From an uncultured Thermomicrobiales bacterium (GTDB lineage Bacteria > Chloroflexota > Chloroflexia > Thermomicrobiales > UBA6265): a DNA stretch of 6,638 nt. The translations under genes and the position numbers were made by a program. Under the pieces are notes generated by a model that saw only the letters and a list, made by a program, of their open reading frames with translations, searched no databases and was not told the origin of the DNA. The DNA lies in the NCBI GenBank assembly GCA_902806375.1, contig CADCWK010000141.1, positions 1 to 6,638 of the forward strand. Reading direction: 5' to 3'. Shown here piece by piece: positions 4,977-6,638 of this stretch. Positions within the stretch are counted from its first letter, which is position 1. Each line of letters starts with the position of its first letter.

Positions 4977-5284
4977 CGGGGCAGGCCATTTTCATCGTAG
5001 AGCCAGTCGTGATTTGACGTTCGCTCCTCGTCCGGTAGCCGCGCCCGCGTTTCCTGTCCCATTCGAAGGATTTCATCGAGCAGTTGGCTTTTCTGCTCAG
5101 GCGTCTTCGCGGTCAGCCGGGTCAAGCGGACCGGCTCGCCAGGCGCCGGATCCGTGGCCGGTTCGACGATGGGGGCCAACCGCTCGATCTGGACGGTGAT
5201 GGTCTCGCCGGGACGAGCGGCGTCGGCGGGTAGGCGGATGGTCCCGTCGTCGGCGACGGTAACCGTGATGTGGTGAGTGACCAT
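4973..5284 (-). CDS. vapB: VapB-type antitoxin (copy 2), AbrB-like N-terminus
   Basis: A 103-residue antitoxin paired with vapC2. Residues 4-35 (HHITVTVADDGTIRLPADAA, then RPGETITVQIER) match the AbrB/MazE swapped-hairpin pattern more clearly than copy 1, including the DGTIRLP turn. A Pro-rich linker (38-52) leads to a charged helical segment (60-84, TPEQKSQLLDEILRMGQETRARLP) and the tail DWLYDENGLPR (93-103). The ATG at 5284 has AAGGA (complement of 5292-5296) seven bases upstream. It is expected to neutralise VapC2 and to repress the vapBC2 promoter in the 230-bp spacer shared with the divergent sigma-factor gene. The shared tail raises the possibility of cross-binding to VapC1. Confidence 0.88.
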   Translation of the reverse strand: MVTHHITVTVADDGTIRLPADAARPGETITVQIERLAPIVEPATDPAPGEPVRLTRLTAKTPEQKSQLLDEILRMGQETRARLPDEERTSNHDWLYDENGLPR

Positions 5285-5514
5285 GGGGTGATCCTTCCCG
5301 GAGGGGCCGGCAGCCAGGTGAGGGAGCGTGCTGATTCGATGGTACCGTGCCGGTTCAACGCCGGGGCAACGCGGAACCGAGACACCGCTCGAAGACCCGT
5401 CCTCACACGCGCACCCGCACCCTTTCGTCGACCTGCCGCGTTTCCCCTTGCAGAGCCAGTGGACAACGGCTCAACGACCCAGCGTCCGGATGGCGGTCGG
5501 TAGGGGAGGGGTGC
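5285..5514. other. Divergent intergenic spacer between vapB2 and the ECF sigma gene
   Basis: A 230-bp stretch with no credible gene. It carries the vapB2 ribosome binding site, its candidate promoter, and the sigma-gene ribosome binding site GGGGAGGGG (5503-5511). A GGAACC (5373-5378), like an ECF -35, is present on the plus strand, but the following CGTC is about 19 bases on, three more than typical. TTGCAG (5448-5453) has no good -10 partner. No confident plus-strand promoter was found. Confidence 0.5.
5339..5369 (-). promoter_or_regulatory. Candidate promoter of vapB2-vapC2
   Basis: On the complement, TTGCCC (5369-5364) is followed after 19 bases by TACCAT (5344-5339), about 55 bases upstream of the vapB2 start. 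The spacer is longer than optimal and both hexamers are imperfect. Within the spacer, CCGG-N7-CCGG (5350-5364) forms a small symmetric element that could be an operator for VapBC autoregulation. Confidence 0.35.
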
Positions 5515-6102
5515 GTGATCGCGCGGGTGGTCGAGGACGAACGCGAACCGTCGCAAGACCTGTCGGGCGAGGAGGCCATCGTCCGGGCGGCCCGGGCCGA
5601 CCTCGCCGCCTTCGCCCCGCTCTACGACCGCTACCACGATCCGATCTACGGCTACTGCCTGCGCCGTCTCCTTGACCGTGAGGCGGCCGGCGACGCGACC
5701 AGCCTGACGTTCACGCGGGCGATGACATCACTGGGGCGCTTCCGGGGCGGGTCGTTCCGGGCCTGGCTGTTCGCGATCGCCCACAACGTCGTGATCGACG
5801 CGGTCCGGCGGCGCCGACCGCACGACGACCTCGACGCCGCCGGCCCGATCGCCGACCGGCGCCCATCGCCCGAGGACCTGGCCGTCGCCAGCGACCAGCG
5901 CCGTCAACTGGCCGGGGCGCTAGCCCGGCTGACGGCTGACCAGCGCGACGTGGTGGAACTGCGGATAGCCGGGTTAACCGGGCCGGAGGTCGCGGAGGCG
6001 CTCGGGCTGTCGTTGGGCGCCGTCAAGAGTCTCCAGTTCCGCGCCTACGCCCGGCTCCGCACGCTGCTGCGGGACATCAACCCGACGGAGGACATCGGAT
6101 GA
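5515..6102 (+). CDS. ECF-type RNA polymerase sigma factor (sigma-70 family)
   Basis: A 195-residue two-domain sigma factor with the size and order of the ECF group. Region 2 spans about residues 26-101 (ADLAAFAPLYDRYHDPIYGYC, then FRGGSFRAWLFAIAHNVVIDAVRRRR) and binds the -10 and core polymerase. A short linker follows. Region 4 spans about 127-185 and holds the helix-turn-helix LTGPEVAEALGLSLGAVKSLQFRAYARLR, which reads the -35. It directs polymerase to a small regulon, probably controlled by the membrane protein encoded immediately downstream, with which it overlaps by ATGA. I chose the GTG at 5515 because GGAGG lies five bases upstream (5505-5509) and the residues before it show no sigma homology; the frame is open back to 5347. 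Its inducing signal and promoter cannot be told from here. Confidence 0.92.
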   Translation: MIARVVEDEREPSQDLSGEEAIVRAARADLAAFAPLYDRYHDPIYGYCLRRLLDREAAGDATSLTFTRAMTSLGRFRGGSFRAWLFAIAHNVVIDAVRRRRPHDDLDAAGPIADRRPSPEDLAVASDQRRQLAGALARLTADQRDVVELRIAGLTGPEVAEALGLSLGAVKSLQFRAYARLRTLLRDINPTEDIG

Positions 6103-6638
6103 CTCGACAGCCATCCCTCCCGGACGACGCGTCCCGGCAGGCAGAGCGGCTCGACGCCTTCCTGGACGGGCTTGCCCACAGCGGTCCCGTCCTACCGCCC
6201 GACCTCGACCCGTCGCTGGCCGCGACCGTCCGTCAGTTCCACGCCCTGGCGAGGCAGGGCACCGCCGCCGATATCCGGCACGCCGGCAAGGCGCGCCGCT
6301 GGGAGCACCTCATGCAGACGCCGATGAAATCGTCCGTCGTCACGCCGTTCCCATCCAGCCGGACGCTGCCGCCGTCCGCGCCGATGCCCGTCGCGCCAAG
6401 GCCGGTCAACCGGCCTTCCCGGCTGCGGCGCTTGGGGAGCGGAACGCTCGGCCTCGTCGCAACTTTGACCCTCGTGCTGCTGCTCGCGGCGTCCAGCCTG
6501 GCCGTCTACTTGTCGGCTCCCCAAAACGGCGACGAGCCAACGATGCTCCCGGCGGCGCTCGGGGCGACGCCTGAGGCTGCGCTAACTGGCGGTTTGGAGA
6601 ATCCCCGAGTCGTTGTCCAACGGTGCGACGTGGAGCCT
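6099..6638 (+). CDS. Single-pass membrane protein, probable anti-sigma factor (truncated by window edge)
   Basis: An open frame of 180 codons that runs off the right edge, beginning at an ATG overlapping the sigma-factor stop (ATGA). Residues 1-110 are polar and cytoplasmic, with a helical stretch around 12-75 (ASRQAERLDAFLDGL..., then ARRWEHLMQT) and a Pro-rich linker. An Arg cluster (NRPSRLRRL, 104-112) precedes one strong transmembrane helix at about 113-139, giving an N-in orientation. The visible outside part (140-180) is Pro/Ala-rich and ends in VVVQRCDVEP. Gene order, overlap and topology fit a membrane anti-sigma factor holding the sigma factor at the N-terminal domain. No HxxxCxxC zinc motif is present, so it is not of the classical ZAS type and sequence homology to anti-sigma domains is not evident. 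It could instead be a sensor or effector co-expressed with the sigma factor. Confidence 0.75.
   Translation, partial: MTRQPSLPDDASRQAERLDAFLDGLAHSGPVLPPDLDPSLAATVRQFHALARQGTAADIRHAGKARRWEHLMQTPMKSSVVTPFPSSRTLPPSAPMPVAPRPVNRPSRLRRLGSGTLGLVATLTLVLLLAASSLAVYLSAPQNGDEPTMLPAALGATPEAALTGGLENPRVVVQRCDVEP

Noticed and set aside
2584..5284. An undescribed multi-gene defence system
   Set aside because: The flanking pairs are ordinary VapBC modules and the central gene is a standard aminotransferase with intact catalytic residues. Only the arrangement is unusual.
5373..5400. ECF-type autoregulatory promoter starting with GGAACC
   Set aside because: The CGTC downstream is about 19 bases away rather than the usual 16-17, and the -35 alone is too short to be meaningful.
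5347..5514. Upstream extension of the sigma factor from 5347
   Set aside because: The extra 56 residues have no sigma-factor character and lie in the divergent spacer. The GTG at 5515 has a strong ribosome binding site.
6192..6524. Minus-strand 110-codon frame opposite the anti-sigma gene
   Set aside because: It is a shadow of the plus-strand frame that begins at the ATGA overlap and contains a clear membrane helix.

Overview
The window is GC-rich and densely packed, with strong G/C preference at third codon positions. Its gene families suggest a Gram-variable, possibly thermophilic bacterium of the Chloroflexota, with class Thermomicrobia (Sphaerobacter/Nitrolancea-like) as a best guess. 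The clues are an ECF sigma factor followed by a single-pass membrane protein without a zinc-binding anti-sigma motif, abundant VapBC modules, and an extragenic palindrome of the CCCCTCTCC...GGAGAGGGG type. The taxonomic call is inference from style, not from a marker gene.

Layout. Bases 1-166 (minus) hold the N-terminus of an NAD(P)-binding epimerase/dehydratase that runs off the left edge. It is divergent from a YihY/BrkB-type six-helix membrane protein (338-1549, plus). An SDR-family oxidoreductase follows (1638-2426, plus), with its own probable -10 element and a GGGTCGACCC palindrome upstream. Bases 2427-2583 are a convergent intergenic region with a long hairpin, probably a bidirectional terminator, and a second degenerate palindrome. 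Next comes a five-gene minus-strand block, read from high to low coordinates: vapB2 (4973-5284), vapC2 (4590-4976), a class I/II PLP aminotransferase (3380-4552), vapB1 (2970-3299) and vapC1 (2584-2973). Finally, a 230-bp divergent spacer leads to an ECF sigma factor (5515-6102, plus), overlapped by ATGA with a membrane-anchored partner, a probable anti-sigma factor, which is cut by the right edge (6099-6638).

How the genes work together. The two toxin-antitoxin pairs are paralogous: the toxins are about 60% identical by eye, and the antitoxins share an almost invariant C-terminal DWLYDENGLP tail but have diverged linkers. They bracket a housekeeping-type aminotransferase in the same orientation, giving roughly 84% identical direct DNA repeats about 2 kb apart. 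Each antitoxin gene overlaps its toxin gene by 4 bp (GTGA or ATGA), so antitoxin and toxin translation are probably coupled. The sigma/anti-sigma pair is likewise coupled by ATGA and looks like an envelope- or stress-responsive regulator.

I see no clearly novel multi-gene defence or metabolic system. The points most worth attention are the duplicated vapBC bracket around the aminotransferase, the SDR that has lost the canonical YxxxK catalytic pair, and the atypical anti-sigma partner. No rRNA, tRNA, CRISPR array, transposase or insertion sequence was found.
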